The notes beneath the pieces are model-generated. The model was not told the DNA's origin. It did not search any database and saw only the letters and a list, made by a program, of their open reading frames with translations. Both the position numbers and the translations under genes were made by a program. From Bacteroidales bacterium (GTDB lineage Bacteria; Bacteroidota; Bacteroidia; Bacteroidales; UBA932), in NCBI GenBank assembly GCA_015060255.1, contig SUYV01000018.1:1-41823 (forward strand): a stretch of 41,823 nucleotides of DNA, written 5' to 3'. Every line of letters begins with the position of its first letter. Position 1 is the first letter of the stretch. Of the stretch, positions 18,015-24,352 are shown piece by piece.

Positions 18015-18022
18015 CAAATATA
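18015..18022 (-). promoter_or_regulatory. -7 element (TATATTTG) for the small winged-helix gene
   Basis: TATATTTG on the minus strand matches TAnnTTTG and predicts a leader of about 75 nt. No TTG element is seen at the usual 19-20 nt spacing; the surrounding sequence is very AT-rich. Confidence 0.45.
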
Positions 18023-18187
18023 AAAACAAATAAAATATAACTTATTTTAATACAATGAGTTAAGAAACTATAGTATCATTGTAAATCATTTGCAAAGTCT
18101 CCAACCCATTTACGATTTGACACAAAACAGGCGATTTCAATAACAATTGTTTATTTAAGAACAGTGCCAAAAGTTTTTGTAAAAAAT

Positions 18188-18195
18188 TAACTTTG
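18188..18195 (+). promoter_or_regulatory. -7 element (TAACTTTG) for the S1/P1 nuclease gene
   Basis: TAACTTTG fits TAnnTTTG exactly and lies 24 nt before ATG 18220. The -33 region is not convincing. A TTG within it could be mistaken for a start codon. Confidence 0.5.
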
Positions 18196-18219
18196 CATAA
18201 AAGACAAAGGATAAACAAT

Positions 18220-19026
18220 ATGAAAAGGATTGGTATTATTATTTTAAGCATCATCATGATGACTGACATCACGACTGCATACGCATGGGGTCCCAAAGGA
18301 CACGATGTAGTTGCAGCCATTGCCGAGCAGAACCTGACTCCAAGAGCAAAGAGAAAGATTTCAAAGCTGTTGGACGGTAAATCGATCATATATTTCTCAT
18401 CGTGGATGGACAACATCCAGAACTCACCTTATTGGGAAGACGGGTATTACAAGACAAAGACATGGCACTATGCCAATGTAGACAAGGGCGAGACCTACCA
18501 GACAATGACCAAAAACGAAAACGGTGATGTTGTAAGGGGCCTTGAAATGCTTACCAGAGAACTGAAGGAGAATTATGACCAGCTGACAGACAGCATGAGA
18601 GTGGACTATCTGAAGATGATCGTGCATATGGTCGGCGACCTGCATTGCCCTATGCATGCAGGAAGATTGACAGATCTGGGAGGCAACCGTACTAAGGTTA
18701 TCTGGTTCAGGAACGAGACCAATCTGCATTCCGTATGGGACAGCAAGATGATTGATGCGGCACGTAGCTGGAGCTACACCGAATGGTGCGACCACCTTGA
18801 CAGGGCTGACAGGAAACAACGCAAAAGCATAATGAGCGGAACATATGAGGAATGGTTCACCGAGACTGTTGCGGAAGCTGCAAGAATATATGAATATGTT
18901 GAAAGTTCATCAGAAATAGTTCCGGTCCTTTCATACCAGTTCGTATATGACTTCTCTCCTCTTCTGGAAGAACAGCTGCTCAATGCCGGCTACAGACTGG
19001 CCTACGTGCTCAACAGCATATTCTAA
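18220..19026 (+). CDS. Secreted S1/P1-type zinc nuclease
   Basis: 268 residues from ATG 18220; a TTG 27 bp upstream overlaps the promoter and is rejected. A Sec signal (residues 1-22, ending TAYA) leaves Trp23 as the first mature residue, which in this family coordinates the trinuclear zinc cluster through its amino group. Further ligands are visible: G-H-D-V-V-A, S-S-W-M-D-N, T-W-H-Y-A-N, V-H-M-V-G-D-L-H-C-P-M-H-A and N-L-H-S-V-W-D. S1/P1 enzymes degrade single-stranded DNA and RNA and remove 3'-phosphates, here in the periplasm or outside the cell. The gene stands alone between its own promoter and a palindromic terminator, and probably has a nucleic-acid scavenging role. Confidence 0.93.
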   Translation: MKRIGIIILSIIMMTDITTAYAWGPKGHDVVAAIAEQNLTPRAKRKISKLLDGKSIIYFSSWMDNIQNSPYWEDGYYKTKTWHYANVDKGETYQTMTKNENGDVVRGLEMLTRELKENYDQLTDSMRVDYLKMIVHMVGDLHCPMHAGRLTDLGGNRTKVIWFRNETNLHSVWDSKMIDAARSWSYTEWCDHLDRADRKQRKSIMSGTYEEWFTETVAEAARIYEYVESSSEIVPVLSYQFVYDFSPLLEEQLLNAGYRLAYVLNSIF

Positions 19027-19030
19027 ACAG

Positions 19031-19061
19031 AAAGGGACTTCCGGCCGGAAGTCCCTTTTTT
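19031..19061. terminator. Palindromic terminator shared by the nuclease gene and tRNA-Gly
   Basis: A perfect 28-nt palindrome (14-nt half AAAGGGACTTCCGG) is followed by TTT on the plus strand and TTTCTGTTT on the minus strand. It starts 5 nt after the nuclease stop and ends 2-4 nt from the 3' end of the tRNA, so it can terminate both convergent transcripts. Confidence 0.9.
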
Positions 19062-19062
19062 G

Positions 19063-19134
19063 AGCGGGTAACGGGGGTCGAACCCGCGGCCCTCGGCTTG
19101 GGAAGCCGATGCTCTACCACTGAGCTATACCCGC
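19063..19134 (-). tRNA. tRNA-Gly, anticodon CCC
   Basis: The 72 nt fold into a full cloverleaf: acceptor GCGGGTA/TACCCGC, D arm GCTC/GAGC, anticodon stem TCGGC/GCCGA with loop TTCCCAA (anticodon CCC at 19102-19100), and T arm GCGGG-TTCGACC-CCCGT. The discriminator base is T and the 3' CCA is not encoded (TCAAA follows). The anticodon reads GGG glycine codons. It lies 42 bp downstream of the phosphoesterase gene on the same strand and could be co-transcribed with it. Confidence 0.95.
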
Positions 19135-19176
19135 AAAAGACAATGCAAATATTGCAAATTTCAAGCAGAATACAAA

Positions 19177-19992
19177 TCAAATCGGCCTTAATTCATCTGA
19201 AAGGGTCCCTTTTGCAACAGTTATCACTCGTACTGACGGGACAGCATCTCCGATCTGGAATGCAACTGAAGTCGTCGTTCTTACCGGCATGCCGTTATAT
19301 TCTCCCTCCGCATTATTATGCCTGTGACCGGCATATACTGCTGACACACCCATTTCCTCGAACAGTTCGAAATAGTCCCGTCTTTTATCCTTCTGGATCT
19401 GGAAATACCCGTCATCTTCTTCGATATCTGTCATGAAGAAAGGATGATGAGCGAACACGAAGGACACCTCATCACCATTTTTACCAAGTGCATCCTCAAG
19501 CCATATCTTCTGGCCTTCCTCCTGCGGATCATTGTATTTTATCAGATTGGAATTTATTCCCACCAGCCTCACTCCTCTTTCGGCATAGACAAAGCGGTCT
19601 TCTCCAAAGCGGCTCGTGAAAGGCGTAGAATCGACATTACCTTCGTTTATGAAAACATCATGATTCCCTGGAAGATGAAATACCTTTACCGTCTTGCTGA
19701 TACCTGAAACAATATCTGCGAAAACGGTCCATTGCTCCTTGTCAGCAGCATGATTGACCTGATCGCCGGTAAAGACAACGACATCCGGTCTGATGTCATT
19801 TATCATCTCTACCGCTTTCTTCAGGCACTCTGTTTCATATGTAAGGTCATTCACATATTCAGTACCCTCCCTCTGACTTACCTCAGCAGCAGTAAATCCC
19901 AGCTGGGCATCGGCAATCTGCACGATGACAAAAGGGTCTGCGGCACATGCAGTCATCGCAGCCGCCATAAAGATGAACAGAAGTCTTTTCAT
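19177..19992 (-). CDS. Calcineurin-like metallophosphoesterase, exported (CPPED1-like)
   Basis: 271 residues. The signal MKRLLFIFMAAAMTACA has a possible lipobox Cys16. The metallophosphoesterase motifs appear in order: I-A-D-A-Q-L-G with the Gln variant typical of the CPPED1 branch, V-F-T-G-D-Q-V-N-H, L-P-G-N-H-D-V, F-A-H-H-P-F-F and Y-A-G-H-R-H-N. Together these bind two metal ions. Family members hydrolyse phosphomonoesters or diesters; the substrate is unknown. The gene begins 3 bp after the pseudouridine synthase stop, so the two are almost certainly co-transcribed, though the functions look unrelated. Confidence 0.88.
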   Translation of the reverse strand: MKRLLFIFMAAAMTACAADPFVIVQIADAQLGFTAAEVSQREGTEYVNDLTYETECLKKAVEMINDIRPDVVVFTGDQVNHAADKEQWTVFADIVSGISKTVKVFHLPGNHDVFINEGNVDSTPFTSRFGEDRFVYAERGVRLVGINSNLIKYNDPQEEGQKIWLEDALGKNGDEVSFVFAHHPFFMTDIEEDDGYFQIQKDKRRDYFELFEEMGVSAVYAGHRHNNAEGEYNGMPVRTTTSVAFQIGDAVPSVRVITVAKGTLSDELRPI

Positions 19993-19995
19993 GAT

Positions 19996-20712
19996 TTATA
20001 TGATTGAAATACCTTTCCAGCTTGACGGCACAGGAGCCTCGACAGTCATCTGTTCCTTCTTGACAGGGTGTACGAAAGTAATGCGGCGGGCATGAAGAGA
20101 GATACCACCGTCAGGATTGGAGCGCGGGGCACCATACTTCAGGTCTCCTTTGATAGGACAGCCTAGATTCGAGAGCTGACAGCGGATCTGATGATGACGT
20201 CCTGTCAGGAGCTCGACTTCTACCAGCCAGTATCTGTCAGTCTTGTCGATCTGCCTGTAGTTAAGCTTGGCAAGCTTTGCATCTTTTCTTGCGGAACCGG
20301 GACGGCATACAAAAGACTTGTTCTGCTTCTCGTTACGCCATAGCATATCCTCAAGACGGCCTTCAGAGGGTTTCGGCTCCGAACAGACGAGGGCCCAATA
20401 GAATTTATGTACATCGGAGTCACGGAACATTGCGTTAAGGCGTTCCAAAGCCTTCGAGGTCTTTGCCAATATGGTTATACCGCTGACCGGACGGTCCAGA
20501 CGATGCGGCAGTCCCATGAAGACCTGTCCCGGTTTGGCATCACGCTGCGCGATGAATGCCTTGTATGTCTCTGTCAGGGGCTCGTCCGAAGTCTTGTCAC
20601 CCTGGACGATCTCCCCCACCTTCTTGTTTACCACAAGCAGGTGATTGTCCTCATAAAGTATTCTTGATGCGAGGTCCTGGAACTCCTCGCTTGATAATTG
20701 ACGATATATCAT
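19996..20712 (-). CDS. RluA-family pseudouridine synthase
   Basis: 238 residues from ATG 20712; a GTG seven codons upstream falls next to a dispersed repeat and is less likely. The catalytic signature is P-H-R-L-D73-R-P-V-S-G, Asp73 being the nucleophile. Other RluA landmarks are [40 protein letters not shown] and [11 protein letters not shown]. No S4 RNA-binding domain precedes the catalytic domain. The enzyme would isomerise uridine in rRNA or tRNA in the cytoplasm; the target cannot be told from sequence. It is first in a two-gene operon with the phosphoesterase. Confidence 0.92.
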   Translation of the reverse strand: MIYRQLSSEEFQDLASRILYEDNHLLVVNKKVGEIVQGDKTSDEPLTETYKAFIAQRDAKPGQVFMGLPHRLDRPVSGITILAKTSKALERLNAMFRDSDVHKFYWALVCSEPKPSEGRLEDMLWRNEKQNKSFVCRPGSARKDAKLAKLNYRQIDKTDRYWLVEVELLTGRHHQIRCQLSNLGCPIKGDLKYGAPRSNPDGGISLHARRITFVHPVKKEQMTVEAPVPSSWKGISII

Positions 20713-20724
20713 AATATTTGTATA

Positions 20725-20757
20725 GATCCTCACGTCGCTGCGCTCCTCAGGATGACA
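20725..20757 (+). repeat. Dispersed short palindromic repeat, copy B (diverged)
   Basis: It begins GATCCTCACGTCGCTGCG and ends CTCAGGATGACA, the same architecture as copies A, D and E with a longer, GC-richer centre. It lies in the predicted leader of the pseudouridine synthase gene and faces the inverted copy C across 158 bp. Confidence 0.7.
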
Positions 20758-20767
20758 GCAACGGATA

Positions 20768-20775
20768 CAAAAATA
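20768..20775 (-). promoter_or_regulatory. -7 element (TATTTTTG) for the pseudouridine synthase operon
   Basis: TATTTTTG on the minus strand matches TAnnTTTG exactly. With a 19-nt spacer the -33 triplet is CTG, one mismatch from TTG. The start site would be near 20761, so the 33-nt repeat copy B would be transcribed in the leader. Confidence 0.5.
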
Positions 20776-20850
20776 GTAATTCTGTCATTAATTTCAGCAC
20801 GATGTCACTTCAAAACTGACATTTTGACATACATTTTATTCATGTTGCCA

Positions 20851-20866
20851 TTGGCACAAGTTTCGT
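20851..20866 (+). promoter_or_regulatory. Possible sigma-54-like element upstream of dnaK
   Basis: TTGGCACAAGTTTCGT resembles the -24/-12 consensus (TTGGCAC-N5-TTGC), but the -12 GC reads GT, a significant mismatch. The region 20776-20976 has no TAnnTTTG element, so dnaK may use an alternative sigma factor. The call is weak. Confidence 0.25.
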
Positions 20867-20915
20867 TATTATTCCGGTCGTCATCAGGAACGCAGGATGA
20901 AGACCTGAGCCCTGA

Positions 20916-20946
20916 TGTCATTCTGAGCAAAGCGAAGAATCTAGAA
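20916..20946 (-). repeat. Dispersed short palindromic repeat, copy C (inverted)
   Basis: It reads TGTCATTCTGAGC...GCGAAGAATCTAG on the plus strand, i.e. the reverse orientation of copies A, B, D and E. It lies in the dnaK leader, 30 nt before the start codon. A conceptual reading in the dnaK frame gives the peptide VILSKAKNL, an artefact of this repeat. Confidence 0.75.
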
Positions 20947-20976
20947 CAGAAGATAAATTTAAAAATTATAAGAATT

Positions 20977-22872
20977 ATGGGAAAAATCATTGGAATTGAC
21001 CTTGGAACCACCAACTCATGCGTGGCAGTGATGGAAGGAAACGAGCCTACCGTCATCATCAATAACGAGGGACAGCGCACCACTCCATCTGTAGTGGCAT
21101 TCACCGACGGCGGTGAGAGAAAGATCGGTAACCCTGCAAAGCGTCAGGCAATCACCAATCCTCACAAGACAATCTTCTCTATCAAGAGATTCATGGGAGA
21201 GAAGTACAGCCATGTATCAGGCGATATCGCACGCGTACCATATAAGGTAGTGAAAGGCGACAACGACACTCCACGTGTCGACATCGACGGCCGTCTCTAC
21301 TCACCACAGGAGATCTCTGCAATGATCCTCCAGAAGATGAAGAAGACTGCTGAGGAATACCTCGGACAGGAGGTTACAGAGGCTGTCATCACAGTTCCTG
21401 CATACTTCTCTGACTCACAGCGTCAGGCTACAAAGGAGGCTGGCCAGATCGCAGGTCTCGAGGTTAAGCGTATCATCAACGAGCCTACAGCAGCTGCGCT
21501 TGCATACGGTCTCGACAAGATGCACAAGGACATGAAGATCGCTGTATACGACCTCGGTGGCGGTACATTCGATATCTCTATCATGGATCTCGGAGACGGT
21601 GTATTCGAAGTACTCTCTACCAACGGTGACACTCACCTCGGTGGTGACGACTTCGACCAGGTGATCATCGACTGGCTCGCTTCAGAGTTCGCGGCAGAGA
21701 ACAGCGGCATTGACCTCAAGAAGGACCCTATGGCCCTCCAGAGACTCAAAGAGGCTGCAGAGAAGGCTAAGATCGAGCTCTCAAGTCAGACTTCTACTGA
21801 GATCAACCTCCCATACATCATGCCTGTAGACGGTGTTCCAAAGCACCTCGTAAAGACTCTTACAAGAGCCAAGTTCGAGCAGCTCGCCGACAATCTTATC
21901 CAGAGAACAGTTGAGCCATGCCGCAAGGCCCTTCAGGACGCAGGTCTCAACGCATCAGACATCAGCGAGGTTCTCCTCGTAGGTGGTTCTACACGTATCC
22001 CTGCAATCCAGGCAGTTGTAGAGAAGTTCTTCGGAAAGGCTCCTAACAAGAGCGTGAACCCTGACGAGGTCGTTGCAATGGGTGCAGCTATCCAGGGTGG
22101 TGTGCTTGCAGGTGACGTGAAGGACGTGCTTCTCCTCGACGTGACTCCGCTTTCACTCGGTATCGAGACTCTCGGAGGCGTGATGACAAAGCTCATCGAG
22201 GCCAACACCACAATACCTACAAGAAAGTCACAGGTATTCTCTACAGCCGCTGACAACCAGCCTGCAGTAGACGTACACGTACTCCAGGGAGAGCGTCCTA
22301 TGGCAAAGGACAACAAGCTCATCGGAAACTTCATCCTTGACGGTATCGCACCGGCTCCAAGAGGTGTTCCACAGATCGAAGTGACATTTGACATCGACGC
22401 GAACGGTATCCTCAACGTGTCTGCAAAGGACAAGGCTACAGGTAAGGAGCAGAACATCCGCATCGAGGCATCATCAGGACTTTCTGACGCTGAGATCCAG
22501 AGAATGAGGGATGAGGCCAAGGCTAACGAGGCAGCTGACAAGGCAGAGAAGGAGCGCATCGACAAGATCAACAACGCTGACGGTATGTGCTTCCAGACTG
22601 ACAAGAACCTCAAGGAGTACGGCGACAAGATCCCTGCAGAGAAGAAGGCTGCGATCGAGGAGGCAAAGAACAAGCTCCAGGATGCAGTAAAGGCCCAGAA
22701 CATCGCTGACATAGACAAGTACAACGCAGAGCTCGAGGCAGCATGGCATGCAGCTTCAGAGGACATGGCGAAGGCAGCTCAGGCTGGTCCTCAGCCAGGT
22801 GCACAGGGCCCTTTCAATGGCCAGGCAGGTCCTCAGGGTGGAGCAGACGACCAGGGAGTTGACGAGCAGTAA
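20977..22872 (+). CDS. dnaK: Chaperone protein DnaK (Hsp70)
   Basis: 631 residues from ATG 20977. The frame stays open upstream, but that extension crosses a dispersed repeat and precedes the universal N-terminus [20 protein letters not shown]. The ATPase domain (about 1-380) shows [44 protein letters not shown] and [14 protein letters not shown]. The linker [19 protein letters not shown] leads into the substrate-binding domain and helical lid, with a short Gly/Gln-rich acidic tail ([10 protein letters not shown]). It folds cytoplasmic proteins with DnaJ and GrpE, which are not adjacent here. The gene appears monocistronic with a hairpin terminator. Confidence 0.98.
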   Translation: MGKIIGIDLGTTNSCVAVMEGNEPTVIINNEGQRTTPSVVAFTDGGERKIGNPAKRQAITNPHKTIFSIKRFMGEKYSHVSGDIARVPYKVVKGDNDTPRVDIDGRLYSPQEISAMILQKMKKTAEEYLGQEVTEAVITVPAYFSDSQRQATKEAGQIAGLEVKRIINEPTAAALAYGLDKMHKDMKIAVYDLGGGTFDISIMDLGDGVFEVLSTNGDTHLGGDDFDQVIIDWLASEFAAENSGIDLKKDPMALQRLKEAAEKAKIELSSQTSTEINLPYIMPVDGVPKHLVKTLTRAKFEQLADNLIQRTVEPCRKALQDAGLNASDISEVLLVGGSTRIPAIQAVVEKFFGKAPNKSVNPDEVVAMGAAIQGGVLAGDVKDVLLLDVTPLSLGIETLGGVMTKLIEANTTIPTRKSQVFSTAADNQPAVDVHVLQGERPMAKDNKLIGNFILDGIAPAPRGVPQIEVTFDIDANGILNVSAKDKATGKEQNIRIEASSGLSDAEIQRMRDEAKANEAADKAEKERIDKINNADGMCFQTDKNLKEYGDKIPAEKKAAIEEAKNKLQDAVKAQNIADIDKYNAELEAAWHAASEDMAKAAQAGPQPGAQGPFNGQAGPQGGADDQGVDEQ

Positions 22873-22927
22873 CAGATACATGTTTCACTGATGCAGAAGA
22901 AGCATCATTGATTATCAATACATTACG

Positions 22928-22961
22928 AAAAGTGCGCTACAGGAAACCGTAGCGCACTTTT
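22928..22961 (+). terminator. Rho-independent terminator of dnaK
   Basis: A 13-bp perfect stem (AAAAGTGCGCTAC / GTAGCGCACTTTT) with an 8-nt loop is followed by ATTTT, 55 nt after the dnaK stop codon. Confidence 0.9.
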
Positions 22962-23019
22962 ATTTTAACATCCTATCAGTCAATAAATTAGGTCTATCTT
23001 ATACCATGAAACTTTATTT

Positions 23020-23050
23020 TTTGCTTTGATATAGGTTTTGCATATCTTCG
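23020..23050 (+). promoter_or_regulatory. Candidate promoter of the membrane-regulator operon
   Basis: TTTG (23020-23023), an exact 19-nt spacer and TATCTTCG (23043-23050), one mismatch from TAnnTTTG. The start of transcription would be near 23057, leaving a leader of about 14 nt before ATG 23071. Confidence 0.45.
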
Positions 23051-23070
23051 CAGACAGAAAAACGAATACC

Positions 23071-23841
23071 ATGAGAGGATTGATTATAATATTGCTGGCG
23101 GGATTGATGCTGGCCGGATGCACAAGGCAAGATAAGGATCTTCCACGTCCTGACATCAGCATGGCAACTGACAGCGCTGCATATATAGAGATGCTGGAGA
23201 AGGAAATCACGCAGAAGGTGATGGAAAAGGAAAGGAACACGAGATCCATGATGCTGACCGTCATCATTCTGACAGTCATAGTGGCATCGGTGGCCGTGGA
23301 CAAGATCGCAATCGCCAAGCGCAAAACCGAAATCAGGAACAAATGGCTGAAGAGGGATATAGAGAAACTGGAAAAGGAGAAGGAGATGCTCTCCGGAATG
23401 AAAGAGGAGGGCGTACTCAATGATGAGATGAAGATGCTTCTGGAAGACAGACTCAATGTGCTCAACGGATTCATCACGGCCCATATCTCGGGAAATTGCT
23501 CGGAGAAAGCCTATAACGAGCTGGAAAGACTTATGAGTGACCGTAACAGCTTCATCGAATCAACCCGCATGTCTTTCATCATAGGACATCCACGATTCCT
23601 GATATACCTGAAGGAAAAAGGACTGACCGACCTTGAAATAGGCTACTGCTGCATGCATGCAATCGGACTGCGAGGCAAGGAAATCGTCGCCTACCTCAAC
23701 AGCCGCAGCTACTACAACTCCAGCAGCGCCATCAGAAAGAAACTAGGACTTAACGAACACGACACAAACATAAACCTATACATCCAGAAACTCCTGAAAG
23801 AGATCGACGAAGATGTACCTGTAAAATCCACACAAGCATGA
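23071..23841 (+). CDS. Membrane-tethered lipoprotein with coiled coil and C-terminal HTH-like domain
   Basis: 256 residues from ATG 23071. A lipoprotein signal (MRGLIIILLAGLMLAGC, Cys17) precedes about 40 periplasmic residues, a transmembrane helix at about 60-79 (MMLTVIILTVIVASVAV), a charged coiled coil at about 85-150 (RDIEKLEKEKEMLSGMKEEG), and a C-terminal region (about 185-245) resembling a LuxR-like helix-turn-helix: GLTDLEIGYCCMHAIGLRGK, then SSAIRKKLGLNEHDTNINLY. Comparable C-termini occur on putative membrane regulators in Bacteroides. The topology puts the DNA-binding part in the cytoplasm and a lipid anchor outside, an uncommon arrangement. The stop overlaps the next gene's ATG (ATGA), so the two are coupled. 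The signal sensed and the DNA target are unknown. Confidence 0.7.
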   Translation: MRGLIIILLAGLMLAGCTRQDKDLPRPDISMATDSAAYIEMLEKEITQKVMEKERNTRSMMLTVIILTVIVASVAVDKIAIAKRKTEIRNKWLKRDIEKLEKEKEMLSGMKEEGVLNDEMKMLLEDRLNVLNGFITAHISGNCSEKAYNELERLMSDRNSFIESTRMSFIIGHPRFLIYLKEKGLTDLEIGYCCMHAIGLRGKEIVAYLNSRSYYNSSSAIRKKLGLNEHDTNINLYIQKLLKEIDEDVPVKSTQA

Positions 23842-24221
23842 GAAACATATTTGAAGATCCGATAAGCGGCATCCTTCTGGCCTTAGGAGGATGTTTCGGA
23901 GGAGTGGGACTGTTCATGGCAGGCTATGACTCCATACCTGGAACCATATTTATAATAATCCAGACCGTTTTCATCGGCCTTTTCATATTCCGTCTCATAA
24001 GAATGTGGATGAACAAGGAATACAATCCCCTGACACGCCATCTGCCGTATCTGAAACTTGCCGAGGCCGCATTATGGTTCCTTGTCATCATCTTATGGTG
24101 GGACGAGGTAAACAACAGGGACGAGTTCTTCGGCATAGGCATAATGATCTTCCTGGTGATCTACGGGGCCAAGGATGTCTATGATGCCATAAAACTACTT
24201 ATAATCAACAAAAACAGATAG
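23838..24221 (+). CDS. Small integral membrane protein (about four helices), unknown function
   Basis: 127 residues with about four hydrophobic helices: ISGILLALGGCFGGVGLFMA, TIFIIIQTVFIGLFIFRLI, LKLAEAALWFLVIILWW and FGIGIMIFLVIYGAKDVYDA. No enzyme or transport motif was recognised. The start ATG overlaps the stop of the preceding membrane-regulator gene by four bases, and a tiny membrane ORF follows 2 bp downstream, so the three are likely one unit. The tight coupling suggests a physical partner of the regulator, perhaps a sensor or a stabilising subunit; this is inference. Confidence 0.75.
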   Translation: MRNIFEDPISGILLALGGCFGGVGLFMAGYDSIPGTIFIIIQTVFIGLFIFRLIRMWMNKEYNPLTRHLPYLKLAEAALWFLVIILWWDEVNNRDEFFGIGIMIFLVIYGAKDVYDAIKLLIINKNR

Positions 24222-24223
24222 CT

Positions 24224-24352
24224 ATGGATTTCTGGGATATCGCATACACATTCATCATTCCGGCATTGGCCGGAGGCATCCTCGGGCCGATATATGCCCG
24301 ATGGTTCCGCTGGTGGCGCAGAAGCCGGAAACAGAAGAAGGCTAATAGCTGA
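24224..24352 (+). CDS. Tiny single-helix membrane peptide (42 aa)
   Basis: A 42-residue ORF begins 2 bp after the four-helix protein: MDFWDIAYTFIIPALAGGIL, then GPIYARWFRWWRRSRKQKKA and two more residues. One hydrophobic helix (about 7-24) is followed by a strongly basic tail, typical of a small inner-membrane protein by the positive-inside rule. The last 11 bp overlap the 3' end of the convergent TonB-dependent receptor gene. Coding status rests on spacing and composition; no homologue was recognised. Confidence 0.5.
   Translation: MDFWDIAYTFIIPALAGGILGPIYARWFRWWRRSRKQKKANS

Noticed and set aside
18060..18416. 118-codon minus-strand frame upstream of the nuclease gene
   Set aside because: It overlaps the promoter and first part of the S1/P1 nuclease gene in antisense. 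Its hydrophobic stretch is the complement of the nuclease signal-peptide region.
20876..20905. Possible sixth copy of the dispersed repeat (GTCATCAGGAACGCAGGATG)
   Set aside because: It shares a few bases with copy B but lacks the closing GGATC/GATTC arm; too degenerate to call.
20698..20976. In-frame 93-codon extension of dnaK
   Set aside because: It crosses repeat copies B and C (giving VILSKAKNL) and precedes the universal DnaK N-terminus; it is not a mitochondrial-like presequence or an added domain.
24224..24352. Toxin-antitoxin reading of the 42-residue membrane peptide
   Set aside because: Small basic membrane peptides can be type I toxins, but it is in an operon on the same strand as two membrane genes, and no antisense RNA promoter can be supported from sequence.
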